Source of the DNA: Vandiemenella viatica
Lineage: Eukaryota; Arthropoda; Insecta; Orthoptera; Morabidae
Length of the DNA stretch: 64,000 nt
NCBI GenBank assembly: GCA_031002005.1
Contig: CM061920.1
Coordinates: forward strand, 112,458,095 to 112,522,094
Direction of reading: 5' to 3'
A program made the translations under genes and the position numbers. This document shows positions 1-10,361 of the stretch, piece by piece. The stretch's first letter is position 1. Each line of letters opens with the position of its first letter. A model generated the notes under the pieces. It was given only the letters and a program-made list of their open reading frames with translations, did not search any database and was not told the DNA's origin.

Positions 1-1469
1 ATTAAAAAATTAAAAGATTATAATAAATTACAGTATTTTTTAAATACATTTTTAATGGATTTTAAATGTTTCAGAATGTACATCTACTACATGTATAGAG
101 ATTTCTAGAAAAGAAATTATTTTACTACTAAAAGGAAAACTAAACAATGATGTTGCACACATTGTTGCAAAAATTGAAATTCATAAATCTGATGAAACAA
201 AAGTAACTATTTAGGAACGTTAACTTTACTAGTGCCATAGAGCAGGTATTTCTTTGATGTAAATCACGTGTCGGTTTCGCTTTGTGACTCATGCAGAAGG
301 GCATAGACTCGTTTAAAAGTGCGCAAGAATCGTGCAAGTAAATATATAAAAAGGTTTTGGGAAGATTTCTCGCGAAAATACAGCCGCCAAAAAACGATGG
401 AGGATGTATTTTTGCGACTTTTGGTTTCCTCAAACCCCTTTATTACGAGCCTCAGGAAATTACCACAGAAAAAGTTGAGATCGCTGTCAATAGAGGCATT
501 AGAGCTACTCAATCCGCCAGATATCGCAACACATTGCTCTGATGTAACTGATTCTGTGACGGATGAATCAACGACAGATTGTTGTGATTCCGATAGCGAA
601 TAAAATGTACCTTGTTTCTTATTAAGCAATCGAATTTTTGTACAAATAAAAAATGTTTTATAAGTAAAATTGCATAAAACTATTTTTCTTTTTTCTTCAA
701 CAATACAATTTTAGACATTTTTAATAAAATATTTGTTTTTATTTTAAAGATGAAATATAGATTTACGTCCTCATAAGTCCCGTTTCATAATAATTTTTTT
801 TTTTTTTTTAAAAAAGGTACTATTTTTCTGTTTGTAAAAATGTCCACCACAATGGCTTTGCCATTTTTATATTATAAGAGCTAATTTTAATCAGTATTAA
901 CAAAAGTCGTGATATATTCAATATCGTATGACATATTGTTTTAATGTTTTTCATTATCACCGGTTTCATATACTTATAGGATATTTTATGGATTCAATAT
1001 AATTTTTTGTACTAGCATCCGCCATTTTGAAGCCGCCATTTTGTTTTGTTCAACATATAATGTCCAGATTTTTTATAACAGATATTAAATCACCCAATAT
1101 TTATACTATTTTTTAGATAATCTTTAATTTTAAATATTTTCTGCCATTTTGGAACCGACATTTTGTTTATTTTTTATTTATTTTTTATAATTGACGTAGA
1201 TATTCGTTATCAGCGACCTAGACGTATCATGTATACAAATTTTCATGAAGATTGAACAAGTATTTCTATTTTGGCCAGCTTTTCGGGATTTCAGACCACT
1301 GTGCGTCATTTTCTTTGTTTACTTTGGCTTGATGATGAAATCTTTTATAAAATGAAAGGCCAACGAACTACATTTTAAAATAAATCTTTTATAATATACC
1401 GGGTACTCATATGTTCCGTTTGTAACATTATTACTAAGCCGCAATTATTTTGTTATTTTATAATATACT
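1..1469. other. AT-rich stretch without a recognised gene
   Basis: No domain or exon structure is recognised. The motif cgccattttg or a close variant recurs between about 1018 and 1165, and several AATAAA-like signals lie at 600-735. It looks like degenerate repeat DNA. Confidence 0.4.
319..603 (+). CDS. Hypothetical short ORF, possibly a transposon protein tail
   Basis: I do not recognise this gene. The frame is open for about 94 codons but begins at a GTG, not an ATG. A basic N-terminal half is followed by a Ser/Thr/Asp-rich acidic tail ending CDSDSE. Upstream, in a different frame, a short Cys-containing segment (LCDSCRR, near 280-303) looks as if it belongs to the same protein, which suggests a frameshifted remnant. 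Several AATAAA-like hexamers follow the stop (602-735), so this may be the 3' end of a degenerate transposon gene. No function is claimed. Confidence 0.15.
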   Translation: MRKNRASKYIKRFWEDFSRKYSRQKTMEDVFLRLLVSSNPFITSLRKLPQKKLRSLSIEALELLNPPDIATHCSDVTDSVTDESTTDCCDSDSE

Positions 1470-1677
1470 ATTATCGGCAAAGTTGCTTAATAGGTCTAAC
1501 AAACCTCAGGGCGGCAGTGACTTCAGTACTTCATAATTCCACCACTAGATACCACCACCAGCAAACAGGTACAATCAATTCAACATACATGGTAAAAATG
1601 GACTTCGCAATTCCAGAAAACGATTTACAATGCTATCCATTAACTTTTCTTTTTCCAAACTGCCATTTGCTGACTTG

Positions 1678-2293
1678 TAATAAACGTCACTTACCCCAGC
1701 GGTTTCTATGATACTCATATGGGACACTTTAAGCAAGTAATTTCAATCTATTTTAGCGTAACGATTAAATGGACCAATAACACAACTCGCCCGTTTTCGC
1801 CAGGACGCAACCAAACAATCCACGCTACCGGCCAGGTTTGCATCCCAATGATAGCTTTTAAGTCTCAGAACTGTTAAGTAATTGTACTACTTGCAGCAAA
1901 AGTGAAAAAAAAATACTTTTTAAGCATGTTACTATTTTATGGACCTTTCTTGACGATAGATATTTACCATACTGCCGATTGTTGACATCGAATAAATGTT
2001 ATTTACCCCAGCGCATTTTATGATACTCATATGGGACACTTTAAGCAAGTAATTTCAATCTATTTTAGCGTAACGATTAAATGGACCTATAACGCAAATC
2101 ACCCGTATTCGCGAGGACGCAGCCAAACAATCCACGCTACCGGCCAGGTTTGCATCCCAATGATAGGTTTTAAGTCTCAGAACTGTTAAGTAGTACTACT
2201 TGCAGCAAACGGGGAAAAAAATAATTTTTAAGCCTGTTACTATTTTATGGACCTTTCTTGACGATAGATATTTACCATACTGCCGTGTGTTGA
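1678..2293 (+). repeat. ~310-bp tandem units inside R1
   Basis: Units start at about 1678, 1990 and 5895 (the last after the retrotransposon), each with the block containing tactcatatgggacacttta, then the conserved aagcaagtaatttcaatct segment and cacgctaccggccaggtttg. Unit 2 is split by the Jockey insertion at 2293/5891. Confidence 0.7.
2282..2293 (+). other. Left target-site duplication of the Jockey element
   Basis: gccgtgtgttga is repeated exactly at 5879-5890. The related empty site in the neighbouring R1 unit (about 1975-1986) reads gccgattgttga. Confidence 0.9.
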
Positions 2294-2438
2294 GCAGCAG
2301 CAGCAGCCAGAGCATTTTCTGCTTGTACTTTTTTCAAGCAGTTGTTGTGGAGGTTGTTGTCTATTGACATTTCCTCCTATTTGTTAATGTTTTGTGTCAT
2401 TGCTTCTGGTTTGCCTTTATGTTTGCTCCTTATTTATT

Positions 2439-5201
2439 TTATGTTGCTTCTAGGATTGCTAATGGTCTTTTGTGTTTGTCATAAGCTGTATTATATTTAC
2501 CAAGACTAGCGACGAGGGGGTTTGTTGACTTCGCTGCTGTTCTGTAGAACTTTTCGGTGATGTTCTTTATTCTTTCAGCGAGTAGTGGGACGCCTGCAGC
2601 TGTGTGCAGGTCTATTGTAGGGAACAGGGTTGGTACATGGAGAGCCCTCCGTAACGCCTTGGTTTGCATAGTTTGCAGTCTGGCCAGGTAGGTTTTGGAG
2701 GCGTACCCCCACACCGGGCACGCATATTCAATAACTGGTCTGACCAGACTGCAGAAGATGTTTACGCCAATGTTGGGAGCCAGCGTGCTATCCCTGTTGA
2801 GAACAGGGTATAATTGCTGGAGACGAGCTGCTACTCGACGTCGGAGATCTTCGATATGCCGAGACCATGTCAGTCGCTTGTCCAACGTCACCCCTAGGTA
2901 TTTTACCGTGGGTGACCATTCAATTTCTTCCCCATTTAGTTTGAGTATTGGGGAAGGATCTCGTCGAGGAGTGCGTTTCCCCGTGCGCCTCGTCAACATG
3001 ATTGCTTGGGTTTTTGATGCATTTAATGTAATTCTCCATCTTCTCGCCCATGCTAGGGTTTGCTGGAGAACTTCCTGAAGCCTGCGAATTGCGGCTGCTT
3101 TAGACCTGTGGGCGATAAAGAAGGCAGTATCGTCTGCATAAAGTGCTGTTCGTACTGATGCTGGTGCTGGAATATCTGCCGTGTACAAACTGTACAGCAC
3201 CGGTCCCAGCACAGAACCTTGCGGGACGCCTGCATTTATGGGTCGTCGAGTTGAGAGGGCGTTTCCCACTTTGACCCGGAAGGTCCTTCCGCATAGGTAG
3301 CTGCGCAGCAGTTTGACGAGCGGTCCAGGGATTCCTAGTTGGTAAAGTTTATAGAGTAGTCCTTTATGCCAGACGGCATCAAAGGCTCTCGCAACGTCTA
3401 GCAAGACGAGTGGGCAGTACGCACGATAGTTGAAGGTTGTAGTTGCTCTCTCAACAATCCGCATGATTTGCTGGGTCGTCGAATGCCCTTTTTGGAATCC
3501 AAATTGAAATTCTGGTATTAGACCTTCTTCCTGAATATGCTGATTTAGTCTTTTCAGTAAGAGTCTTTCGAAGACTTTACTTAGCGCCGGCAGAAGGCTT
3601 ATTGGACGGTAGTTCTGTGGGAAACTGCCATTCTTGCCGGGCTTCTGTATTGCGATGACGACTGCCTCCTTCCAGCAACGAGGAAATTTTTGCGTGCGTA
3701 AGACGGAGTTGAATAGATCCGCTAGCAGTGAGATTGCTTCTGACGGGAGGTTTTTTAGAATTTGGTTTCCAATTTTATCCTTGCCGGGAGCTTTTCTCAA
3801 GTGCAGTCTTTTAATAGTGTGTTTAATCTCCTCTTCGGAAATTTCCTCAATTTGGTGTTGGTCTTCCGCCTCCAAGAATCTTGCCAGTCGTTGGTGGACC
3901 TCAGCAGTGTGTTGTTCGTCTTCTTCCTCCGCAGGCCTAAACTGTCGCTCGAAATGATCGGCCAGAGCGTTAGCTTTATCTGCGTCCTTGTATACGAGTC
4001 CTCTCTCGCTATGTAGTGGTGGTATGCGAGCGCGGCGTTTGGTGAATCTTCTTGTTTCGCTCCATAGAGTGCCATCGTGTACTTCTAAGGAGGCTAATAT
4101 GGCCGACCACTCCCTGTTTCGATGATCGTTTAGTGCGGCTTTGAGCTCACGTTGTAAGCGGTTTAGCAGGCGCCTGGTGTGTGGTTGCCGAGTCAGTTTC
4201 CACTCCTTTGCTACTTTATTCTTGTTTCTGATCTGCTCAACCAGCTCGGGAGGTAGTTGTCGAGAATGCTCTTTCGGTCCAGATGGGGGTGTTGAATTCT
4301 TAGCTGCCTGGAGGACTGTTGTAGTAAATTGTTTCAGTGTGGTCTCGGTATTGAGTAGGCTGATTTCGCGGTGTGGTTGGATGGTAGATCTTATAATCTC
4401 TCTGAAGCTGTCCCAGTCTGTCTTGTTATAATTGACTGGGCTCGCTTGATGTTGCAATCGCATTCCGACGTCAATTTGAACCATTACTGGTGAATGATCT
4501 GAGGACAGTCTATTTATGGTGTTTGAGGTTATAAATCCGATGATGCCTCTGGACATGGTAATGTCTAGGACATCCGCGCGACCTCCATTCCAGGGAAAGT
4601 GGGTTGGCTCTTCGGGACCCCAGACCTGGAAGTTGTGTCTCTGTGAAAGCCGGTAAAGCTGGTTTCCCGCTTGGTTTGTTGCTCGAGACTTCCATTCGGG
4701 ATGTTTGGCATTCAAATCCCCTCCGATGATGAGCTTGCCCCTGATATTTAGTAGGTTCAGGATATCTCCTTCAACCATTTGGCGACGTGGTGGTCTGTAG
4801 GCGGCAATTATAGTGATGGGTCCCATGGTTGTACTTATTTGTATGGCACAAGCTTCTAGTTGCTGCGTCGGTGGTGGAGGTGACTCGTGGTGCGGGATGC
4901 CACGTTTGACAAAGATGGCCACTCCACCGCCGGCTGTTGGTCTATCTTTGCGGTAGCAGTTATAGTTTGCAACACTGGCTCTGAGGCCCTGGTTTAAGTG
5001 CGTTTCTGTAACAAGACAGATATCAACGTTTTCGTCTCTCAAGAATTGGCGAAATTCACCGAGCTGCTGGAATATGCCGCATGCATTCCAAACGCATATA
5101 GACAATTTGTCGATATGGGTTCTATCCATGATGGTACTGTTTTTCATCTGGCTTGTCAGCTCTATGGGCTGTCGCAACTGCAGCCTTAATATCTGCTGCA
5201 A
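2439..5201 (-). CDS. Jockey ORF2: AP endonuclease-reverse transcriptase (920 aa)
   Basis: This protein nicks target DNA and copies the element RNA there (target-primed reverse transcription). The N-terminal third is an exonuclease-endonuclease-phosphatase-type domain: N39 in WNACG, E66 in TETHL, AAYRPP at 134-139, GGDLNAKHP at 160-168 and the catalytic SDHSP at 234-238. The reverse transcriptase follows, with NYRPISLLPALSKVFERLL, FGFQKGHSTTQQ, GVPQGSVLGP and the YADD box at residues 688-691, then KYLGVTLDKRLTW. The C-terminus has no RNase H, as expected for the Jockey clade. No stop or frameshift is visible over 920 codons. The start used is the first in-frame ATG; a Met at residue 25 (MDRTHIDK) is an alternative, since ORF1 overlaps this end. 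Confidence 0.93.
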   Translation of the reverse strand: MQQILRLQLRQPIELTSQMKNSTIMDRTHIDKLSICVWNACGIFQQLGEFRQFLRDENVDICLVTETHLNQGLRASVANYNCYRKDRPTAGGGVAIFVKRGIPHHESPPPPTQQLEACAIQISTTMGPITIIAAYRPPRRQMVEGDILNLLNIRGKLIIGGDLNAKHPEWKSRATNQAGNQLYRLSQRHNFQVWGPEEPTHFPWNGGRADVLDITMSRGIIGFITSNTINRLSSDHSPVMVQIDVGMRLQHQASPVNYNKTDWDSFREIIRSTIQPHREISLLNTETTLKQFTTTVLQAAKNSTPPSGPKEHSRQLPPELVEQIRNKNKVAKEWKLTRQPHTRRLLNRLQRELKAALNDHRNREWSAILASLEVHDGTLWSETRRFTKRRARIPPLHSERGLVYKDADKANALADHFERQFRPAEEEDEQHTAEVHQRLARFLEAEDQHQIEEISEEEIKHTIKRLHLRKAPGKDKIGNQILKNLPSEAISLLADLFNSVLRTQKFPRCWKEAVVIAIQKPGKNGSFPQNYRPISLLPALSKVFERLLLKRLNQHIQEEGLIPEFQFGFQKGHSTTQQIMRIVERATTTFNYRAYCPLVLLDVARAFDAVWHKGLLYKLYQLGIPGPLVKLLRSYLCGRTFRVKVGNALSTRRPINAGVPQGSVLGPVLYSLYTADIPAPASVRTALYADDTAFFIAHRSKAAAIRRLQEVLQQTLAWARRWRITLNASKTQAIMLTRRTGKRTPRRDPSPILKLNGEEIEWSPTVKYLGVTLDKRLTWSRHIEDLRRRVAARLQQLYPVLNRDSTLAPNIGVNIFCSLVRPVIEYACPVWGYASKTYLARLQTMQTKALRRALHVPTLFPTIDLHTAAGVPLLAERIKNITEKFYRTAAKSTNPLVASLGKYNTAYDKHKRPLAILEAT

Positions 5202-5878
5202 GTTGGTCGAATTTCGTTAGTAGCGATGTGAGCATTGTGAGCAGTGAGCCAAAAGTGTTTAGTAGTAGCTCCATATTTCCTCCTTCGTTAGTTGGTTCAG
5301 AGGTTGGGCGATACTGGTGATGTTGACCGCCGTAGGAGCTTGAACTGTGGATCTCTGCCGCTGGAGGCAAGTTTGTTTCTTGTGGTTGTTGTGTCCCTTT
5401 GATTGCTTCCGAATAGGAGTTCGGCGGGCAGGAACCTGCAGCTTGTTGAATGGCGCTTTTCTTGCGGGGGTTAGGTGAAGTTTTTTCCGGTTGCTGTCGT
5501 TTGGCAGATTTCTGTGTCGATTTATTAGAGATCTGTGCTTTACTGCTCTGTTGTGGCTGGCTAGTTTTTTGCTGCTGGTCTTTGTGTTTTTCTGGGGGCT
5601 CTTGAGGTATGCCAGAATTTTGCTTCTTCTGTGCGTTGCGCTTTTTTGTGCGGCTGCTGCCTGCTCAGCAGCTATGCCGCGTTGTCTTTCACGGGCTCTC
5701 TTAAAGGCTATGCAGCCTTTGTAGCTCGCCACGTGTTGTTCTCCACAGTTTGCGCATTTTGGAGGGCCTTCACCTTTTTTGAGAAGGCAGTCGTTTGATA
5801 AATGCGCTCCTGCGCACTTAACGCCGATTGGCGGCATGTTACAGTGTCTCGCCACGTGTCCCAGGGCTTGACAGTTGA
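5122..5878 (-). pseudogene. Jockey ORF1 (gag-like), 5'-truncated and frameshifted
   Basis: The visible part begins at the insertion edge with CQALGHVARHC, the second half of a CCHC zinc knuckle, followed by CAGAHLSNDC and CANCGEQHVASYKGC, giving the array expected of Jockey ORF1, which binds element RNA. The frame is open from 5878 to 5259, but the Gln/Pro-rich region and the Leu-rich C-terminus typical of this family (ELLLNTFGSLLTMLTSLL) lie in another frame ending at 5122. A single frameshift near 5400 best explains this. Read that way, ORF1 overlaps the start of ORF2 by about 80 nt. Confidence 0.8.
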
Positions 5879-5890
5879 GCCGTGTGTTGA
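5879..5890 (+). other. Right target-site duplication of the Jockey element
   Basis: Exact copy of 2282-2293; R1 sequence (catcgaataaatg) resumes directly after it. Confidence 0.9.
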
Positions 5891-6830
5891 CATCGAATAA
5901 ATGTTATTTACCCCAGCGGATTTTATGATACTCATATGAGACACTTTAAGCAAGTAATTTCAATCTATTTTAGCGTAACGAATAAATGGATCTATATCGC
6001 AACTCGTCTGTATTTTTCCTTTTATTTTACTTCGGACATATCTCGTCTAACCCAAGATGGGTTTACATCTTCCTTCATTTGAATCTCGACTAGATAATAT
6101 AAAATAGAAGTTTGGTAACTGTTAAATTTTTGACAGGAATACTACTAGGTTGGAATCGCTTACAAAATGATAACGTTACCTAATGAATACTGTTTCGGTG
6201 TGTAAATTAAAGTTAAATACTACAATCAATGAGCGCTACAAATAAAAGTAATGAGAATTGTCTATGACTCCTGAACCGACCCAATAACGAATAATATTTT
6301 TAAACTAACCAAGGAATATTATTGAGATGTCAATAAAAAAAAATATATCGGACTATTATGTGGTTTCGTGAAGGACCAATAAAGGATCTGCTTTCTATGA
6401 AATACATTAATTTTACTACAAAGAAAGAACTTTCTCCACATTTAAGATTTATATTTTTCAATTATGGTGATATGGATTGATAGTATGTTAAAAATATAAT
6501 TTCTCCGCTTATAACCACACATACGCTCTTCTGTTTTATACTGTAACTATTCTTAATTCTTATGGCTTTACGCTTCGTTGCCGTCGAGTTCATTAATGAT
6601 GGAGGAGATTTCGTGACAAGAACAGCAACAAATGCAGCAATTGCTTCCTGCAGCACTCGTCCTGTCGTTCGCCTGGAAACATTTTGAGAGAACATTTTAA
6701 ATCGAGAACTCAATGCTGGACGGGTATTTGAATTTTATTTCCCAGTTCTTTTTGCCATTACTGCTACCATGATTTTTTATACTAGAAAAGAACATTTTGA
6801 AAAAAGTTTTGGTAATCAAACAGGTAGTGA

Positions 6831-6974
6831 GATTGTAAAATTTCATTTGCTGCCTAGTTTTTTAAATTTCTATGTCTGTATCTTGAAGGAAATGGATGAT
6901 TCCTTTTCCAGTTCAAATAATCTGGATTTGTAAAAAGGAAAAGATATTTTTTTCGAAATACTAAAAAAAATGGT
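6831..6974. other. Spacer, nothing recognised
   Basis: Short AT-rich interval between R1 and the first SINE. Confidence 0.4.
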
Positions 6975-7085
6975 ATCTATAAAAATGGAAAATCTAAATA
7001 TGGACGCCTAGACAGGGATTCGAATCCGCGTCCTCCCGAATGGGAGGCCAGAGCGTTACCGCTACAAACTACATTCGGTATAATT
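6975..7085 (-). repeat. tRNA-derived SINE (family A), partial
   Basis: The minus strand reads an A-box-like tagcggtaacgctctgg and a B box gattcgaatccc, followed by the SINE body start. The 3' part is missing. Same family as 48645-48883. Confidence 0.7.
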
Positions 7086-7309
7086 AATCGGGTGTCATAT
7101 GGTTAATTCAAAAGATAATACCAGCATTTCGTCCCATCCCTTGTCTCCGATCAATTTCCCTCTCTAATGATTTTGACGTCATCGAACACTAAGGAAAATA
7201 TGACAAGGGACTGAGCAACCTCGGCAAAGTGGAACAATCGCTCTTGCGACTTCGCTAGCGATGCCGGCAGTTGAATAACTTAAATCCAGAGTGCTATCGG
7301 CAAGAAGTA

Positions 7310-7495
7310 TTTTTTTCGCCTCCTCGATGCCAATGTCATTTGAGGCAAGAGGGTAGTGAGAACTGGGATCGGAAAAGAATTCAGTTAGGGCATTTTGAAT
7401 TAAATTTTTTCTCATTCATCTGGAGTGATTTACGGAAACCATGCATATCCGGCGGGGTTTGAATCCGCGTACTCGCAAATGACAGGTTATTCATG
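7310..7495 (-). repeat. tRNA-derived SINE (family A), diverged copy
   Basis: The minus strand carries gattcaaacccc (B box), then ggtttccgtaaatcactcc and a tail matching other family A copies. The 5' head is degraded. Confidence 0.55.
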
Positions 7496-7499
7496 AAGC

Positions 7500-7860
7500 T
7501 TAGTCGCAAAATTTTAAAAGAAGTATGTATGCTAGTTAAAAATAATGGGAAATAGATTTCCTACTTGTATTCCCAACGCTTCAAAATCTGAAACAACTAG
7601 TTCACATTGACGACGAATTTACCGTCTTAATTATCGCTATTACTTTTAAAATGGTTGCTACTTCATTCTATCGCGACAAGCTTCCTTTCTAAAATACTAT
7701 GGAGAAAAAAAAAGCAAGGAGTTATTTTTTTGAAATATTGAAGATTCTAGATATAATTGCTTTATATTCCGTGGCTTAAGTCAACATTTGCGTTTTTTTT
7801 CTGAAACTCCTTCCTTCTTACGCTTAAACTTTTTGTTAGTATTTAATGCTTCTGCGCCGG
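7500..7860. other. Interval with no recognised feature
   Basis: AT-rich sequence without a coding domain or repeat that I can assign. Confidence 0.4.
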
Positions 7861-7880
7861 GGTCCGTTGGATGTGTGTGT

Positions 7881-8108
7881 GTTTTTTTTTTTTTGCTTGC
7901 GCGTTACGCCTCATTGACATTAGAGGCGGGATGTAATTGGGACGGCAAGGAATTCGACCGGGGCTTTTTTGAAGGAAGCATCCCGGCATTCGTCTGGAGG
8001 ATTTGGGGAAACCATGGAAAACCCAAATCTGGATGCCCGGACGGGAATTCGAACCCGCGTCCTCCCAAATGTGAGACCAGAACGTTAACCATTCACCCAC
8101 CACGCTCG
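7881..8108 (-). repeat. tRNA-derived SINE (family A), near-complete
   Basis: Read on the minus strand: head with gtgaatggttaacgttctgg (A box) and gggttcgaattcc (B box), body gggttttccatggtttcccc, then gaatgccgggatgcttcctt and an A-rich tail (poly-T at 7881-7894 on the plus strand). Closely matches the copy at 48645-48883. Confidence 0.8.
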
Positions 8109-8296
8109 GTGGGGCCGTTGTTAAACTAGCCAAGCCACTGGTTGTAAGTCTGACTTTATATTGCTATTTATGATTAATTTTTGGCTCTAAAAAGAGCCGG
8201 GCTCTAAAAAGCCTTTGGCTCCAAAAGAAACCGATTGCATGTATGGTGATGAAAGTGATGATGGCGTTACTACGGGAGAGGTAGGTGGTGCAATGA

Positions 8297-9290
8297 TTAA
8301 TTGATCTGGTATTGTTCGCATATGGTGGCGATGAATTGCGGAAACAATTCGTTTTTCTGGATATTATTCCTCCACATGAATTCATTTAAGTAAGTAGGAA
8401 AAAGATCGTCTGACGTGCCGTATTGGAATCTAACTTTTCTCTTGATCCGCGACCTCAAACTTTCCACACTTTGTGTATGTATTTGCGGATCGTCCGGATC
8501 TACGAAGTTTTCCTTGTGGATGACGACATCGTGCCCATATATGCCCCCATACGCTCTCTCTAAATTACGGTATGACGGAAATCCATCCGTCATAATTAAT
8601 GTGCCCGGAAGGATATGTTGCCGAATGTGATATAACAAATTTTCTTCCGTTTTGTCGGCCACCTCGACGACAAAACACTTCTTGGTTTCTCGCTGAATGC
8701 CTCCGAAAACACATTGTTTGTCTCTCATTTCGCCACAGTGGTACTTCCTGTGGAAAAAATGTGTTTCGTCTATTTCCACTATTATGGAATCACCGTTTTC
8801 ATCAATGCCATCTATTTCTACATGATGTGCCACAACCCATTGCGCACATATTTCCCGACAATAATTGCTCCAGTCAACTTTCGTATGCGTAGATTCTGGA
8901 CTTATGCCCGCTTCCCAAGTCGAATTTTCCTGCAACAAGTTTCTCGTCCAACAATATATGAAAATTATTATTTGTGATAATTCTAGTTTACATTTTGAAA
9001 AAAAAAAACAACCCTAACGTACACTTTTCCTTGCTGCACATTGCTTACAGGCCCACTGTATCCGTCAATACACTGACTACGTTTGCACAAAGTGCTGGAA
9101 ATTGCGCACGTAGGACACTTGAACGTGTTGCGAATCAGTTTACGTCTCGCAAACCAACATAATGTTTCAAGACAATCCCGATCAAGTGCACGAGAAAGAC
9201 TACGACAATTCCACCTCTCCCGTAGTAACAGATTATTACTGATCATTTCGTAGTCTTCTACGATACAACAATTTTTTTGAGGCCTACCAC
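8297..9290 (-). pseudogene. Merlin-superfamily transposase, frameshifted
   Basis: Merlin transposases are eukaryotic relatives of IS1016/ISXO2-type bacterial transposases and move DNA by cut-and-paste. The uninterrupted 213-codon C-terminal part (8297-8938) has the catalytic triad in context: D57 in VEIDETHF, D117 in IMTDGFPSY and E159 in TQSVESLRSRIK. Upstream on the same strand lie a zinc-ribbon-like N-terminus (KCPTC...) and DGYS, then WACKQCAARKSVR in a shifted frame, and after a homopolymer run (8999-9009) the CWTRNLLQENSTWEAGIS stretch. At least two frameshifts, around 9055 and 9005, break the gene. It lies beside the assembly gap, and its terminal inverted repeats were not found. The identification is firm from the DDE context. 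Confidence 0.88.
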
Positions 9291-9317
9291 GTACTGATGT
9301 GTGCGTGGAGACTTTCC

Positions 9318-9361
9318 CGGCGTACTGAAGCAATGTAGTCTTCACGGGTGTGCAGCCGGAT
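9318..9361 (-). repeat. Penelope-type terminal fragment at the gap edge
   Basis: The minus strand matches 11125-11165 almost exactly (ggctgcacacccgtgaagac). It lies in opposite orientation to that copy, so inverted copies bracket the gap. Confidence 0.7.
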
Positions 9362-10361
9362 NNNNNNNNNNNNNNNNNNNNNNNNNNNNNNNNNNNNNNN
9401 NNNNNNNNNNNNNNNNNNNNNNNNNNNNNNNNNNNNNNNNNNNNNNNNNNNNNNNNNNNNNNNNNNNNNNNNNNNNNNNNNNNNNNNNNNNNNNNNNNNN
9501 NNNNNNNNNNNNNNNNNNNNNNNNNNNNNNNNNNNNNNNNNNNNNNNNNNNNNNNNNNNNNNNNNNNNNNNNNNNNNNNNNNNNNNNNNNNNNNNNNNNN
9601 NNNNNNNNNNNNNNNNNNNNNNNNNNNNNNNNNNNNNNNNNNNNNNNNNNNNNNNNNNNNNNNNNNNNNNNNNNNNNNNNNNNNNNNNNNNNNNNNNNNN
9701 NNNNNNNNNNNNNNNNNNNNNNNNNNNNNNNNNNNNNNNNNNNNNNNNNNNNNNNNNNNNNNNNNNNNNNNNNNNNNNNNNNNNNNNNNNNNNNNNNNNN
9801 NNNNNNNNNNNNNNNNNNNNNNNNNNNNNNNNNNNNNNNNNNNNNNNNNNNNNNNNNNNNNNNNNNNNNNNNNNNNNNNNNNNNNNNNNNNNNNNNNNNN
9901 NNNNNNNNNNNNNNNNNNNNNNNNNNNNNNNNNNNNNNNNNNNNNNNNNNNNNNNNNNNNNNNNNNNNNNNNNNNNNNNNNNNNNNNNNNNNNNNNNNNN
10001 NNNNNNNNNNNNNNNNNNNNNNNNNNNNNNNNNNNNNNNNNNNNNNNNNNNNNNNNNNNNNNNNNNNNNNNNNNNNNNNNNNNNNNNNNNNNNNNNNNNN
10101 NNNNNNNNNNNNNNNNNNNNNNNNNNNNNNNNNNNNNNNNNNNNNNNNNNNNNNNNNNNNNNNNNNNNNNNNNNNNNNNNNNNNNNNNNNNNNNNNNNNN
10201 NNNNNNNNNNNNNNNNNNNNNNNNNNNNNNNNNNNNNNNNNNNNNNNNNNNNNNNNNNNNNNNNNNNNNNNNNNNNNNNNNNNNNNNNNNNNNNNNNNNN
10301 NNNNNNNNNNNNNNNNNNNNNNNNNNNNNNNNNNNNNNNNNNNNNNNNNNNNNNNNNNNNN
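9362..10361. other. Assembly gap, exactly 1000 N
   Basis: A run of 1000 N. The round number suggests a placeholder rather than a measured length. Any reading frame crossing it is an artefact. Confidence 0.99.

Larger units (their letters stand above)
2294..5878 (-). mobile_element. Jockey-clade non-LTR retrotransposon, 5'-truncated
   Basis: A 3585-bp insertion flanked by an exact 12-bp direct repeat, gccgtgtgttga (2282-2293 and 5879-5890). Uninterrupted R1 sequence at 1973-1991 shows the empty target. On the minus strand the element starts inside ORF1 (zinc-knuckle region), carries an intact ORF2 and ends in a (CTG)n run instead of poly(A). The target duplication and the intact 920-codon ORF2 suggest a recent insertion. 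Truncation of ORF1 and loss of the 5' UTR make this copy itself unlikely to move autonomously. Confidence 0.92.
1470..6830 (+). repeat. R1 repeat, copy 1 (interrupted by a Jockey element)
   Basis: Sequence at 1470-2293 and 5891-6830 recurs in reverse orientation at 32790-34450 and, in part, at 11585-11925. The best conserved block is near 1707-1785 and includes aagcaagtaatttcaatct. The repeat contains ~310-bp internal tandem units and about 0.9 kb of downstream unique sequence. A short minus-strand frame (6462-6713) is degraded in the second copy. No terminal repeats or transposase were identified, so the class is unknown. Confidence 0.65.

Noticed and set aside
1018..1165. cgccattttg motifs as a promoter (YY1-like sites)
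   Set aside because: They recur in degenerate repeat DNA with no gene start nearby.
5259..5300. ORF1 ending IWSYY as the true Jockey ORF1 C-terminus
   Set aside because: The family-typical Leu-rich end is in another frame ending at 5122, so the IWSYY end is a frameshift product.
6462..6713. 83-codon minus-strand ORF in R1 as a real gene
   Set aside because: The homologous region in R1 copy 2 (32860-33010) has an in-frame stop, and no domain is recognisable.
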